A stretch of DNA of 64,000 bases from Charina bottae (taxonomy: Eukaryota > Chordata > Lepidosauria > Squamata > Charinaidae): positions 21,286,001-21,350,000 of the forward strand of contig JALMGJ010000012.1 of the NCBI GenBank assembly GCA_023362775.1, read 5' to 3'. Each line of letters begins with the position of its first letter. The stretch's first letter is position 1. Shown piece by piece: positions 51,073-57,535 of the stretch. The translations under genes were made by a program, and so were the position numbers. A model generated the notes under the pieces. It saw nothing but the letters and a program-made list of their open reading frames with translations. It did not search any database and was not told the origin of the DNA.

Positions 51073-53351
51073 GAGAGTACATACATACATACTCGGCTAC
51101 GAGTGATCGCCAATGATGATGATGACATACATACATACTGTATATTCTTTTTTCTTTTAATATAAGGGAAGGGAGCAACTGTATTTAGTGATTTTTATTA
51201 TGTGCCAATGGTACGATTTATAGAAATAATGTGATTTTGGTTTAATATAGAGTAAGGGATTGATTATGGAAATTGTTGGATATTCTTGCTGTTAAAAGTC
51301 AGAAGTCATCTTCTTCTGTAATTTCTAAAAAAATATTTTCTGTGTTTTCACATTTTTTTAGTTTTTTCTTCTTTGTAGTTTTTTTTCCCTGTGGCTTTTA
51401 TCTTTGTTTGAAATTCAATAAAATTCTTATAAAAAATAATTAGGATTTCAGTTAAACCTGAGAAATGACTTCCTGATGGTACCAGCTATTAGACAGTAAG
51501 AGACAGACCTGAAGGGTGGTGGACTCTCTTCCATTAAGGAGAGAATGGATGGTTACCTGCCAGATGATATATAGCTGCATATTCTTTCCATAGCCAGGAG
51601 CTTGACTAGATGAACATTAAGTGGTTCTTCCCTCCTATCCCTATGATTCTATCAACATGTAGCAACCTGATCAGATACTTCTGGTGAGTCTCCATGATAG
51701 CCACCACAAGGAATGCTCCGTTCAGAAAATGTACAGGCCAGACTTCCCCAACTGGCTGGAGCAAATTGGGAGCTGCTGTATGCTATATTTGGGAGTCACT
51801 AGCTTGGAGAGGGCTGCTACAGCTACAGATAGTTAATGATGACTATGAAATGGCTTTTATGTGCCACACTCAATGTTAAGATGGCAGAACAGAGAAGCCG
51901 TTTCCAAGCAGATTCCACAAAAATGAACGGAGGGAGTTAAACCATACACTAAGCCTGGTATTGTTTACTCTGATCCGGCACAGCAAGCTTAATAATAGAT
52001 GGCATCTTTCATTCCTTGGAATGCTTTAAACCACTGGGTTTTCACGTGGAATATTTTAAAGCCGGGGCCTTCAGAACAATGCCAGGTCATCGTGGGCCTG
52101 TACTCGGTACGGATTGAAGGGCAGAAATTGGAGGGGCGATCAGCACCATGGACAGTGGCCTCGCTACTCTGCCTCCCCTGCGAGGCGGTTCCCTGGTTCT
52201 TCCGCTTTCCGCATCTCCGTCCGCTTTTAACTCTTCCCAGCCGTGAATCCGAGGCGGTGGCGCGGGATGTCAAAGATCATGCCCCCGCAACGCGCGCGTG
52301 GGGAGGGGTGCTCCATTTGCCAAGAGACCCTCCGAAACTGCCCTAGTCTAGGGTATATTTGTGTGGCCTCTGGGCAGGAGAAGAATGAAGAAGCTTGAAT
52401 TATTTCCACGACTTCCGGCTGACGCCTGGCTAGAACCACCCTCTCCCCCACTCCTAATTTTCTGACCCTTGGCTCCCCGGCTTTAAAGGGGAAAACTAAA
52501 ACGGGGGAGTCCAGCGATTCCACAGCAATTGGGAAGGAAAAGTCAGACAAAGGAATCCGCCGTCTTCTCCTGCCCGGTCAGACAGGAGAGCCCACACCGG
52601 ACCGGGAGCTGCAAGGAGGGGAGATGGGAGAGGAGGAATTGCGGGGGCAATTAGAGAACCTCCATCGCTTTCCCTTCCACCGCTTTGCTCATTTAAACAT
52701 TGCGTATCTGCGATTCCCCAGCGCCGGGGAAGACGCGGGTTCGTCTCTCCCCTCTCCGGCCAAAGAAACAAGGCGCCTGCGCCATTAGTCCGTCCTCCGC
52801 CCGGAATATACATGAACCGGGCAAACCGCCACCATGACCGCCGTCAGCTGCCCATCATATTATATATCTACCCCCCTAGCCCCCCAACCCCCACCCCGCC
52901 ACCCCGGCCGGCCACTGATGCAAAAGCTCAAAGCTGCGCGGCTCGATCGATTTCCACACAAAGCATTTTAAAGGAGGGGGCTTCGTACGGTTGGCACAAA
53001 AGCCAGAAAGGGGTAGGGGTGTCCCGAAGCGTGGATTCAATAATAATAATAATATTCCCCCCTCTCCCTCCTCCCTTCTTCCTCAGCTTGCATACCCTCT
53101 GCCCATCTCGCCAGCACCCCATGCCTCCCGGGAAAGGGAAGGAAATCTATACATAATTTGACAAGCACTCACCTAAATCCAGCATGGAACATGTACATTC
53201 TTGGCACTCCCGTGTTGGCATATTTGGGAGTGGTGAAGATATTGTCTTTTTTCAGGGATACGTAGCTGATCAAGGACAAAATCAAGAGAGCAACGCTGAC
53301 CATCACTAGCCCCAGAACACTCACCACTCGGACCATCTTGCAGCTTCTCAT
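27722..53351 (-). CDS. ST8SIA3: ST8SIA3, alpha-2,8-sialyltransferase 3 (four coding exons, joined)
   Basis: Joined CDS: 53351-53173, 47696-47574, 30894-30337, 28004-27722 (179+123+558+283 = 1143 nt; 380 residues). It is a Golgi type II membrane enzyme that transfers sialic acid from CMP-Neu5Ac in alpha-2,8 linkage onto sialylated glycoproteins and gangliosides, mainly in brain (family knowledge). Visible: short cytosolic N-terminus, one transmembrane segment at residues ~8-30, stem, then a GT29 catalytic domain with the L motif from C162 (CAVVGNSG), the S motif around 299-324 including C313, and the VS motif with H354 and E359. H354 matches the catalytic His position of the human enzyme. Possible N-glycan sites are N93, N113 and N206. 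The C-terminus is HCA, with C379 available for a disulfide. Length and splice phases agree with the mammalian gene as I know it. No frameshift or stop was seen. Human ST8SIA3 lies next to ONECUT2; that neighbour is not seen here. Confidence 0.97.
28146..28910. mobile_element. Penelope-type inverted dimer, giant palindrome in intron 3
   Basis: Two arms, 28145-28502 and 28511-28868, are reverse complements with only about two mismatches in 358 bp and an 8-bp spacer GAGAGGGG. Each arm carries CTGAAGAAGCTCCTTGG... then GGAGCGAAACG, a motif known from Penelope/Neptune-type elements. The right arm continues to a full tail (28869-28910). The whole unit is flanked by CTCTACAGAC (28136-28145 and 28911-28920), so it entered as one inverted dimer. 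ORFs in the arms mirror each other and show no known domain. Confidence 0.85.
29167..29228. repeat. 28-bp tandem duplication (intron 3)
   Basis: AACACAATGGATTCCCACCC plus TATTTATT occurs twice in a row, a fresh-looking duplication. An AACTT array follows at 29864-29895. Confidence 0.9.
30003..30324 (+). mobile_element. Sauria-type tRNA SINE abutting exon 3 of ST8SIA3
   Basis: It begins with a tRNA-like head (GTGGTGGCTCAGTGATTAAG box A region; GGCAGTTCGAATCCC box B), then the SINE body (GTCCCAGCTCCTGCCAACC, ATAAATAGGTACCACTTCGG) and an A-run. The 13-bp duplication AGCAAATCGCACC flanks it (29990-30002 and 30325-30337). The right copy contains the exon 3 donor. It is antisense to the gene. The 3' body differs from the 47180 copy, so it may belong to another subfamily. 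Confidence 0.92.
30337..30894 (-). CDS. ST8SIA3: ST8SIA3 coding exon 3 (most of the catalytic domain, L motif)
   Basis: Encodes R101 to N286 plus two bases of R287. It contains the sialyl L motif (C162-A-V-V-G-N-S-G, then SQCGQEID and FVFRCNFAPTEAF), sequons N113-F-S and N206-I-T, and the conserved NPSILEKYYNNL and LWIPAFFFHTSAT stretches. The acceptor is TTGTTTTTAG; the donor is CAACAG then GTGCGA at 30336. The donor and the last exon base lie inside a 13-bp target-site duplication made by a SINE (30003-30324). Open reading past the donor into the SINE is not coding. Confidence 0.96.
31140..31435 (+). mobile_element. CR1/L2-type LINE 3' end (intron 2)
   Basis: Encodes FWKSLKTWLCRLAWDD before the stop, then a 3'UTR ending CCCAGAGTCCCCTATTCAGG and GAGATGGGCGGGGATA with a TTAA-repeat tail. 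The hairpin-like GGGAGATGGGCGG end recurs through the window. Confidence 0.8.
31436..33344. other. Intron 2, no feature seen
   Basis: AT-rich sequence without recognisable repeats; a candidate for conserved intronic elements. Confidence 0.4.
33345..33700 (-). mobile_element. CR1/L2-type LINE 3' end (intron 2)
   Basis: Minus orientation: ATTCATTAATTCAATTTGTA, then CCCAATGACTCTGGGTGATT and a body with CACCCACTCCTTG. Diverged. Confidence 0.65.
34285..34416. mobile_element. Palindromic hAT miniature element, intron 2
   Basis: 132 bp, begins CAGTTTTCTCAACC, ends GGTTGAGAAACTCTG. Flanks CTGTGGAT and ATCTAGAT agree at only 5 of 8, so the duplication has decayed or the boundary is off. Confidence 0.85.
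34938..35280 (+). mobile_element. Sauria-related tRNA SINE
   Basis: Head GGTGGCTCAGCGGGTTAAAC (box A) and GGCAGTTCGAATCCCC (box B), then a body with GTCCCAGCTCCTGTCGACC and GGGTACCACCTTAAAGTGGG. Its 3' part differs from the 47180 family. A CR1/L2 3' end follows directly (35335-35458). Confidence 0.8.
35335..35458 (+). mobile_element. CR1/L2-type 3' end with AAAC/AAAT tail
   Basis: AAGCCACCCAGAGTCCTCTG and GGAAATGGGTGGGGTATAAA, then AAAC and AAAT repeats. It directly follows the SINE at 34938. Confidence 0.7.
36221..36449. repeat. GGAA/GGGA purine tract, ~230 bp (intron 2)
   Basis: AAGG units shift to GAGG units with AGTAAGG interruptions. Pure purine on the plus strand, hence a pure pyrimidine run in the ST8SIA3 transcript. 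A similar tract lies at 61118-61204. Confidence 0.93.
37015..37318 (+). mobile_element. CR1/L2-type LINE 3' end (intron 2)
   Basis: Encodes LWNSIALDLEMAPTRLAFHK and KTWLFTQ, the usual C-terminus, followed by a 3'UTR ending ATAAATAAATAC. Confidence 0.75.
37319..40279. other. Intron 2, no feature seen
   Basis: About 3 kb of AT-rich sequence in which I recognise no repeat, notable in so repeat-dense an intron. Confidence 0.4.
40285..40639 (+). mobile_element. Solo LTR with unusual terminal inverted arms
   Basis: Starts TGTAATGGTATG and ends CATACCATTACA (TG...CA), flanked by 5-bp ATATG (40280-40284 and 40640-40644). A polyadenylation signal AATAAA is at 40488-40493. The first ~72 and last ~77 bp are inverted copies, which ordinary LTRs are not. 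Related sequence at 22386-22720 supports a dispersed family. Confidence 0.78.
41795..42150 (-). mobile_element. CR1/L2-type LINE 3' end (intron 2)
   Basis: Minus orientation, ATTTATTTA tail, then GACCGCCCATCTCCCCCAAT and GGGGGACTCTGGGCGGCTTA, and further in AACCAGGTTTTCAGATTTTT, the reverse of the C-terminal coding end. A SINE-type tail follows at 42150-42240. Confidence 0.78.
42254..42347. repeat. TAATGTG heptanucleotide array (intron 2)
   Basis: About 13 nearly perfect 7-bp units, following a reverse SINE-type tail. Confidence 0.93.
42348..44018. other. Intron 2, no feature seen
   Basis: AT-rich, no ORF or repeat assigned before the BovB insertion. Confidence 0.4.
44030..45400 (+). mobile_element. 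5'-truncated BovB insertion with open frame
   Basis: Flanked by the 11-bp duplication AATACAGACTT (44019-44029 and 45401-45411). The frame is open from the truncation point (IQWPQDWKRSVYVPIP...) to 45386, covering reverse transcriptase motifs FIDYAKAFDCVDH, GVRQGCILSP and YADD and the whole C-terminus. It lacks the endonuclease, so it is dead as an autonomous element despite the open frame. It ends in AAC repeats. It lies in ST8SIA3 intron 2, antisense to the gene. Confidence 0.93.
45744..45876. mobile_element. Palindromic hAT miniature element, intron 2
   Basis: 133 bp, begins CAATGTTTCTCAAC, ends GGTTGAGAAACACTG. Duplication GTTTAGAG at 45736-45743 and 45877-45884. Confidence 0.92.
45885..47165. 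other. Intron 2, no feature seen
   Basis: Lies between exon 2 and the BovB/hAT cluster, without recognised elements. The exon 2-proximal part is taken by the SINE at 47180. Confidence 0.4.
47180..47517 (+). mobile_element. Full-length Sauria-type SINE in intron 1
   Basis: tRNA-like head (GGTGGCTCAGCGGGTAAG), body with ACCTAGCAATTCGAAAGCAT and GGTACCACTTCGGTGGGAAG, and a tail AGAGTCGGACACGACTG at 47467-47483 that is identical to the BovB 3' end at 45361-45377. Flanking duplication TTACCCAAAATCTA (47166-47179 and 47518-47531). It ends 43 bp from the donor of exon 2, antisense to the gene. A G-run (47494-47507) sits near the tail. Confidence 0.93.
47574..47696 (-). CDS. ST8SIA3: ST8SIA3 coding exon 2 (stem region)
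   Basis: Completes R60 and encodes S61 to Q100 plus two bases of R101. The translation runs SQFALKFLDPSFVP...NRTAFLQQ, clearly the ST8SIA3 stem with glycosylation sequon N93-R-T. The acceptor is ...TTTCAG before 47696; the donor is GTAAGG starting at 47573. The exon is only 123 nt, so it is easy to miss in ORF scans. A Sauria-type SINE ends 43 bp beyond its donor. Confidence 0.95.
48759..49111 (+). mobile_element. Penelope 3' end inserted in a duplicated block
   Basis: Matches 58245-58590: CCATTCATAAGAGACAATAG, then TATAAACAGAGAGCAAGTCC and GTTGCCTAGTCTGGCAATG. Flanked by T(C/T)CAAATA (48751-48758 and 49110-49117, 7 of 8). Absent from the homologous block at 59.7 kb, so it came after the duplication. 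Confidence 0.82.
49312..49830 (-). mobile_element. L1-like 3' sequence in the intron 1 block
   Basis: T-rich start (49312-49360, AATTTTTAAAAATAATTTTA) followed by AT-rich, low-complexity sequence. It separates two parts that are adjacent in the homologous block near 60.05 kb. Duplication not resolved. Confidence 0.6.
50155..50446 (+). mobile_element. tRNA SINE (third type) in intron 1
   Basis: Head TGGCACAGAGTGGTAGGC and box B GAGTTCGATCCC, body CTTCCATCCTTCCGAGGTCG and GGCAATGGCAAACCACCCC. Flanked by the 11-bp duplication AATATATAATC (50144-50154 and 50447-50457). Confidence 0.9.
50924..51434 (+). mobile_element. L1-like 3' insertion with TA/CA array inside
   Basis: Flanked by the 17-bp duplication AATAATTAGGATTTCAG (50907-50923 and 51435-51451). 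It ends TTTGAAATTCAATAAAATTC with an A-rich tail, typical of L1. Inside are TA and CA dinucleotide runs (50979-51067). Confidence 0.82.
50979..51067. repeat. TA then CA dinucleotide array
   Basis: TA repeats at 50979-51014 and CA repeats at 51025-51067, inside the L1-like insertion. Confidence 0.95.
52050..53040. promoter_or_regulatory. CpG-rich block in 5' part of ST8SIA3 intron 1
   Basis: Dense CpG (for example GCGCGCG near 52290, GCGCCGGGG near 52720, GCGCGGCTCG near 52935) contrasts with the AT-rich neighbourhood. It lies directly downstream of coding exon 1 in the direction of transcription, as many promoter-linked CpG islands do. It contains the RE1-like site at 52139-52159. The + strand ORFs here show no family resemblance and are taken as high-GC artefacts. 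Confidence 0.7.
52139..52159 (+). promoter_or_regulatory. RE1/NRSE (REST-binding) site
   Basis: Two half-sites in canonical spacing: TCAGCACC at 52140-52147 and GGACAG at 52150-52155, joined by AT and followed by TGGC. By eye about 18 of 21 positions match the known REST consensus, with both core half-sites intact. It lies in the intron 1 CpG block, about 1.0 kb inside the gene. REST silences neuronal genes in non-neural cells, which fits ST8SIA3's brain restriction (knowledge of the family). Binding is inferred. Confidence 0.8.
53173..53351 (-). CDS. ST8SIA3: ST8SIA3 coding exon 1 (start codon, membrane anchor)
   Basis: Encodes residues 1-59 plus two bases of codon 60. It starts MRSCKMVRVV and holds the single hydrophobic anchor (VLGLVMVSVALLILSLISYV). 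The donor is GTGAGT at 53172-53167, following GGATTTAG. The ATG at 53351-53349 is chosen because the protein aligns with the family from residue 1. Two bases upstream lies a strong acceptor-like tract (CCCTAG after about 35 pyrimidines), so an upstream 5'UTR exon is possible. Confidence 0.95.
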
Positions 53352-53674
53352 GCCTAGGGCGGGAGGGGGAGAGAGAGAGGGAAAAAAAGATAGACCCTGG
53401 GTTGTGAGAGCTACATTGAAGTTAACACACCCAGAAAGGAGGGATGGATGGAGCAGATGCGTGTGTGCTTGAGTGTGTGTGTGTGTGTGTGGATATGGCT
53501 AAGAGCTAAGGAGGGGGAGGGAAAAACACATGCAACTAAAGGATTAATGCACAATATACAGGCACATACATGCACATGAGCTCAGGCAAATAAATAAATA
53601 AATAAATAAATAAATACAACAACAACAACAACAATAATAATAATAATAATAAATCAACAACAATGCACATGGAG

Positions 53675-54455
53675 CAGGTTAAGATTAGGAATGTTAAAGA
53701 AAGAAACTGAAGGCTTTATTTTAGCAGCTCAAGAACAAGCTTTGCCGACTAATTGCATGAAAGTGAAAATTCATCATGTAACAAACAACATTAAATGTCG
53801 CCTTTGTAGTGAAAAGGATGAAACAATTGACCATCTGATCAGTGGCTACAGCAAAATTCCACAAACTGACTATAGGCAGAGTCATGACCGAGTTGCTAAA
53901 ATTATTCATTGGAAACTTTGCCAGAGGTTTGGATTTGAATGTAGTAAGAACTCCTGGGACCATCAAGTTGAGAAGGTTTTGGAAAATGAGTGGGTTAAGA
54001 TCTTATGGGACTTTAAGATCCAAACAGACAGGCACCTTGTTCATAACATGCCTGATATAACAGTCATGGGAAAGAAGGAAGTCTGGTTCATTGATGTTGC
54101 TATACTGGGTGATGCTAGGATAGAGGAAAAGCAATTGGGGGGGGGGGGAATGTGAAATATTGGGACTTGCAGATTGAAGCTGAACACTTATGGAAAAAGA
54201 AATCCGCTGTTATACCAATTGTGATTGGAGCCCTTGGAGCAATACCTAAAGGACTCCCTCGATACTTGGACATTTTGAATTTAGTAGACCTGAACACCCT
54301 AATTTTACAAAAAAATACCTTGCTTGGAACTGCCTATATCCTCAGATGCTATCTTAATAAGTCTTAGGTCCTTGGTTAGGATCTGAATTACTAAGTTTTT
54401 ATTAATTTAGTAATTATTAAGTCATCAGTCTTTGACTGTGAATCTAATTGTAGAT
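53675..54455 (+). pseudogene. R4/Dong-type LINE 3' end with restriction-like endonuclease remnant
   Basis: Frame 1 (53691-54155) reads KETEGFILAAQEQALPTN, the zinc-knuckle-like CRLCSEKDETIDHLISG, and PDITVMGK...FIDVAILGD, which fits the PD-D endonuclease core of R4/Dong elements. A run of 12 G (54137-54148) shifts the frame. The protein continues in another frame (54152-54367: YWDLQIEAEHLWKKKSAVIP, VIGALGAIPKGL, LLGTAYILR). 5' truncated; ends before an ACT repeat at 54462. Confidence 0.78.
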
Positions 54456-54485
54456 TACAACTACTACTACTACTACTACTACTAA

Positions 54486-54613
54486 TGCAACACAGGAACT
54501 ACAGTTTTGAAATTGCAGTAGGTGGATTGGTTTAAAACAAAAAGTGGTTTCTGAAAGGAAGAAGAGAAGGCTGCTTTCTTCCGCAGGAAACTCCGGAATC
54601 TATTGCCTAAAAA

Positions 54614-54661
<48 letters not shown>

Positions 54662-55630
54662 AGCTGGCCAGGACTGGAAACACATGAGACCCCAGAAAAC
54701 TCTGGATAGGCACTCTGGGGTCCCATCTGGGGTCTGGCCTTAGGATAGCAGGACCCAAAGATATCTTCTGACTAAGAAGAAAAAGCTCCAGAGAGGAACC
54801 GCCTTCTTGAAAAAGAACCCTGCCTACAAATTGGCACAAGAGGACCATTTGCAGCAGAGAAGATATAACATCTGAGAACTTGCGGAACTTTTCCAAATAT
54901 GTGCCTCAAGCCCACTGGGTGGGTTGGCTGTAGTTGGTTGGAAATATGCCCACATGCCCAGAAAGAGGTAAGCTGAGAAGGTGATAACGGAGAGTATCCA
55001 GCAGGGAGAAAGACAGAATGCTTTCAATTTGCTTCCCAAAAAAATCCGGAGGAGTCTGGTAGCAACTTTTCCAACTAATGAATCCTTTTGATTTTTTTTC
55101 TTTTTGCACCATAGACTAGCACAGCTCTCCTCCCATAATGTCTTCCTAGGAAATGTATATTTTGTTATTGGACACACCCACACAGCAGTCACTCAAATAA
55201 GCAAGCTAGTCATGGCAACCATCATATCTACAATATGATTTTGAAGTTCCAAATGCACTGATCAGCAGCAAAGGATTGCCTTCCCCCATTTCAGGGAACC
55301 CAAATGCATGCTGGTGCATGCTTACATCTGAATTCTAGACATATTTCTTCTTAATCCCATCACCTCAGGGTTATACAGCTGAGTTACCCTTTACCAGCTA
55401 CCTCAGTGCCCATCTCAAGGACCCTGGAGACTTGGAATCCATTAAATTGTAGGACAATCTTTCCTAATCTGGTGTTTTCTAGAGGCTAGTAGTGATGGTG
55501 GTAACTAGGGAGGGGAAGAATGATGTAAAGGCACACAGCATATATTCAGTTTTCATTCTAAGCCTATCCTCATTTTATTTAACCAAAATATGAAAGAAAA
55601 GAAAAAAGAGAAAGATTTACATGTCCTGAA
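54486..55630. other. Upstream intergenic; GAT array only
   Basis: No gene or named repeat apart from the trinucleotide array. The His-run ORF is produced by that array. Confidence 0.45.
54616..54661. repeat. GAT trinucleotide array
   Basis: About 15 GAT units; an ACT array is at 54462-54485 and AAT arrays at 25170-25213 and 29532-29568. Confidence 0.93.
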
Positions 55631-55642
55631 ACAATCCTTATT

Positions 55643-55932
55643 ACCAATCGAAGAGAATATTTGTAGCTCAGGGTTGAACTGTGGAGTCCTTGGTGCTCTC
55701 TGAGCCTTGTTGTTTTCTTGCAGACATTTCATTGCCAGGCTAGGCAACATCTTCAGTGCGAAAAAGGAGTGGGACTTGCTCTCTGTTTATATACCACCAA
55801 CACAGGCAGGACAAGCCAGGGTATATAAACAGAGAGCAAGTCCCACTCCCTTTTTGCACTGAAGATGTTGCCTAGCCTGGCAATGAAACGTCTGCAAGAA
55901 AACAACAAGGCTCAGAGAGCACCAAGGACTCC
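55643..55932. mobile_element. Second Penelope-type inverted dimer
   Basis: The left arm is minus-oriented (tail first: AGAATATTTGTAGCTCAGGG to TTTATATACC) and the right arm is plus-oriented (GGGTATATAAACAGAGAGC to GGACTCCAC). The arms are near-identical over ~115 bp around a ~25-bp spacer. Flanked by ACAATCCTTATT (55631-55642 and 55933-55944). It shares its sequence with the 3' end of the element at 57536. Confidence 0.87.
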
Positions 55933-56627
55933 ACAATCCTTATTCTTTGGGAAGATTAAGGGAAGTTGTATATTGGCTGCAACAAGAAGCTAGGGCCAAA
56001 CCAAATCTTGTCCCACAACTGGGTTGCGGATTCCAAGAGAAATTTGATAACTTTGGAATTGGTCAGTACGGTATCATTTGTTAACTGCCTCAAGAAAACC
56101 CGTTTTAATACGTTGTATTTGCAATCTTGAAAAGTCCAAATCTAGACCAATTTCCAGCTGAATATGCATATGTTTTGCTCCATGATTAGGCAGAGGAAGG
56201 CAGTTGCCCAAGGCAGAAAATGTTGCGACAGAGTCTTTGGGAGAATGGAGCTGAATATGCACTTTGCTTGAACCCTCTAGATTGCAGCTTTTCAGGTATG
56301 GTAGCCATTGGCAAAGATAAGATGATGCTTATTTGGCCAGCTTTTGTGGATAAAGATGAGGAAATGCTACCTTAACTCAGATGTAGCAAAATGTTTTGAG
56401 CCAAAAGTCCTGAAAGAGATACAGTAGGTGTTACATGCATGGCACAAGAATGAGCCAGTCTCTTTGCATTCATTGGCAGACACTAGCTGGCAAAATCTAA
56501 CAGGGATATGAGCCACAGCAGATTTAGATAAATCAAATTATTCATTATCTATAGAAATTACATATTATATGTACTATATGTACTTTTGAAAGAAGAACCA
56601 TCAGGATTTGTCTTAAAATCTAGGTTC

Positions 56628-57342
56628 TGTCGTGGTTAGGCGAAGAACAACGCTGAGCCTCGGAATTAAGCTCTAGATCTTTATTGTTCTACCTTACACA
56701 TAATCTTGCCAAACTAAGCCACACTAAGCAGTTCCCTGGGAAAAAACCCCAGGCACTCTAAGGCAGGTCCGGCCTGAACTTCTTGGATGGGCGCCCAAGG
56801 TCTTCAAGGCTGAACGCGTTTCTCACCTTGGAAGGTGCCCCCTCCTCCTTCCCCCGCGATCTCCATAGCATCACCTTCTCCCTCAGAGACAGATTCCATC
56901 ACAGAACCTTTTCACTTAAAATCTCTGCTAGAGCTCTATGAAAAGTAGTCAGATCTGCAACAGACCCATAGATCACTGCAAACCACCTGCTGAAAAATGC
57001 AGGTGACACTGGAATGGTTGTCTTCATATCCCACAGAACAGTGTTTTTTATATACCAATGATTTCCATGAGAAAGTTGGAGGAAGACAAGGACTGATTCT
57101 GACCGAACACAGGCTAGAGCTGCTATTAAGGCCTACCTTGTGGCAATAAGAGTGGCGAAACGTCAATATTTCTCCGCTCTTATTGCATCCGCAGAATGCC
57201 ACCCAACGGCCCTGTTTAAGATTACTAGATCTCTAGGTCTTTGAGGCTGTGAATGCGCTTCTCACCCTGGAAGGCGCCCCCTCCTCCTTCGCCCGCGATC
57301 TCCATAACATCACCTTCTCCCTCAGAGACAGATTCCATTACA
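56628..57342 (-). mobile_element. Deleted LTR element with CR1 fragment inside
   Basis: LTR 1 at 56628-56903 (TGTCGTGG...CCATCACA on plus) and the remnant of a second LTR at 57233-57342 (...CCATTACA) share ~100 bp (CCCCCTCCTCCTTC, CATCACCTTCTCCCTCAGAG). Flanking GGTTC at 56623-56627 and 57343-57347. Minus-strand AATAAA at 56685-56680. No gag or pol is present between them; instead there is a CR1-type coding piece (57090-57232). Confidence 0.65.
57090..57232 (+). pseudogene. CR1/L2-type reverse transcriptase ORF fragment
   Basis: Reads ARAAIKAYLVAIRVAKRQYF then SALIASAECHPTALFKITRS, typical of the CR1-clade region before reverse transcriptase. Isolated, without motifs on either side. Confidence 0.65.
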
Positions 57343-57535
57343 GGTTCTCTGAGAAGTCTGGATGTTCCTAACGTTTGATGGGCCCCATGTGTATGTGGTA
57401 CTGCCCCCCCAAACCTTGGATGTGACTCCCAGAATCCCTCCAAATATTGTGACTGAACTGAAGGCAGAAATTATTATATACATGCATGAAAGTAACCTTA
57501 TTAATTTAACTAATTGATTTAACATATAATTTAAA

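Noticed and set aside
51999..52346. 115-codon plus-strand ORF over the REST site
   Set aside because: CpG-block ORF without recognisable homology, antisense to ST8SIA3 intron 1.
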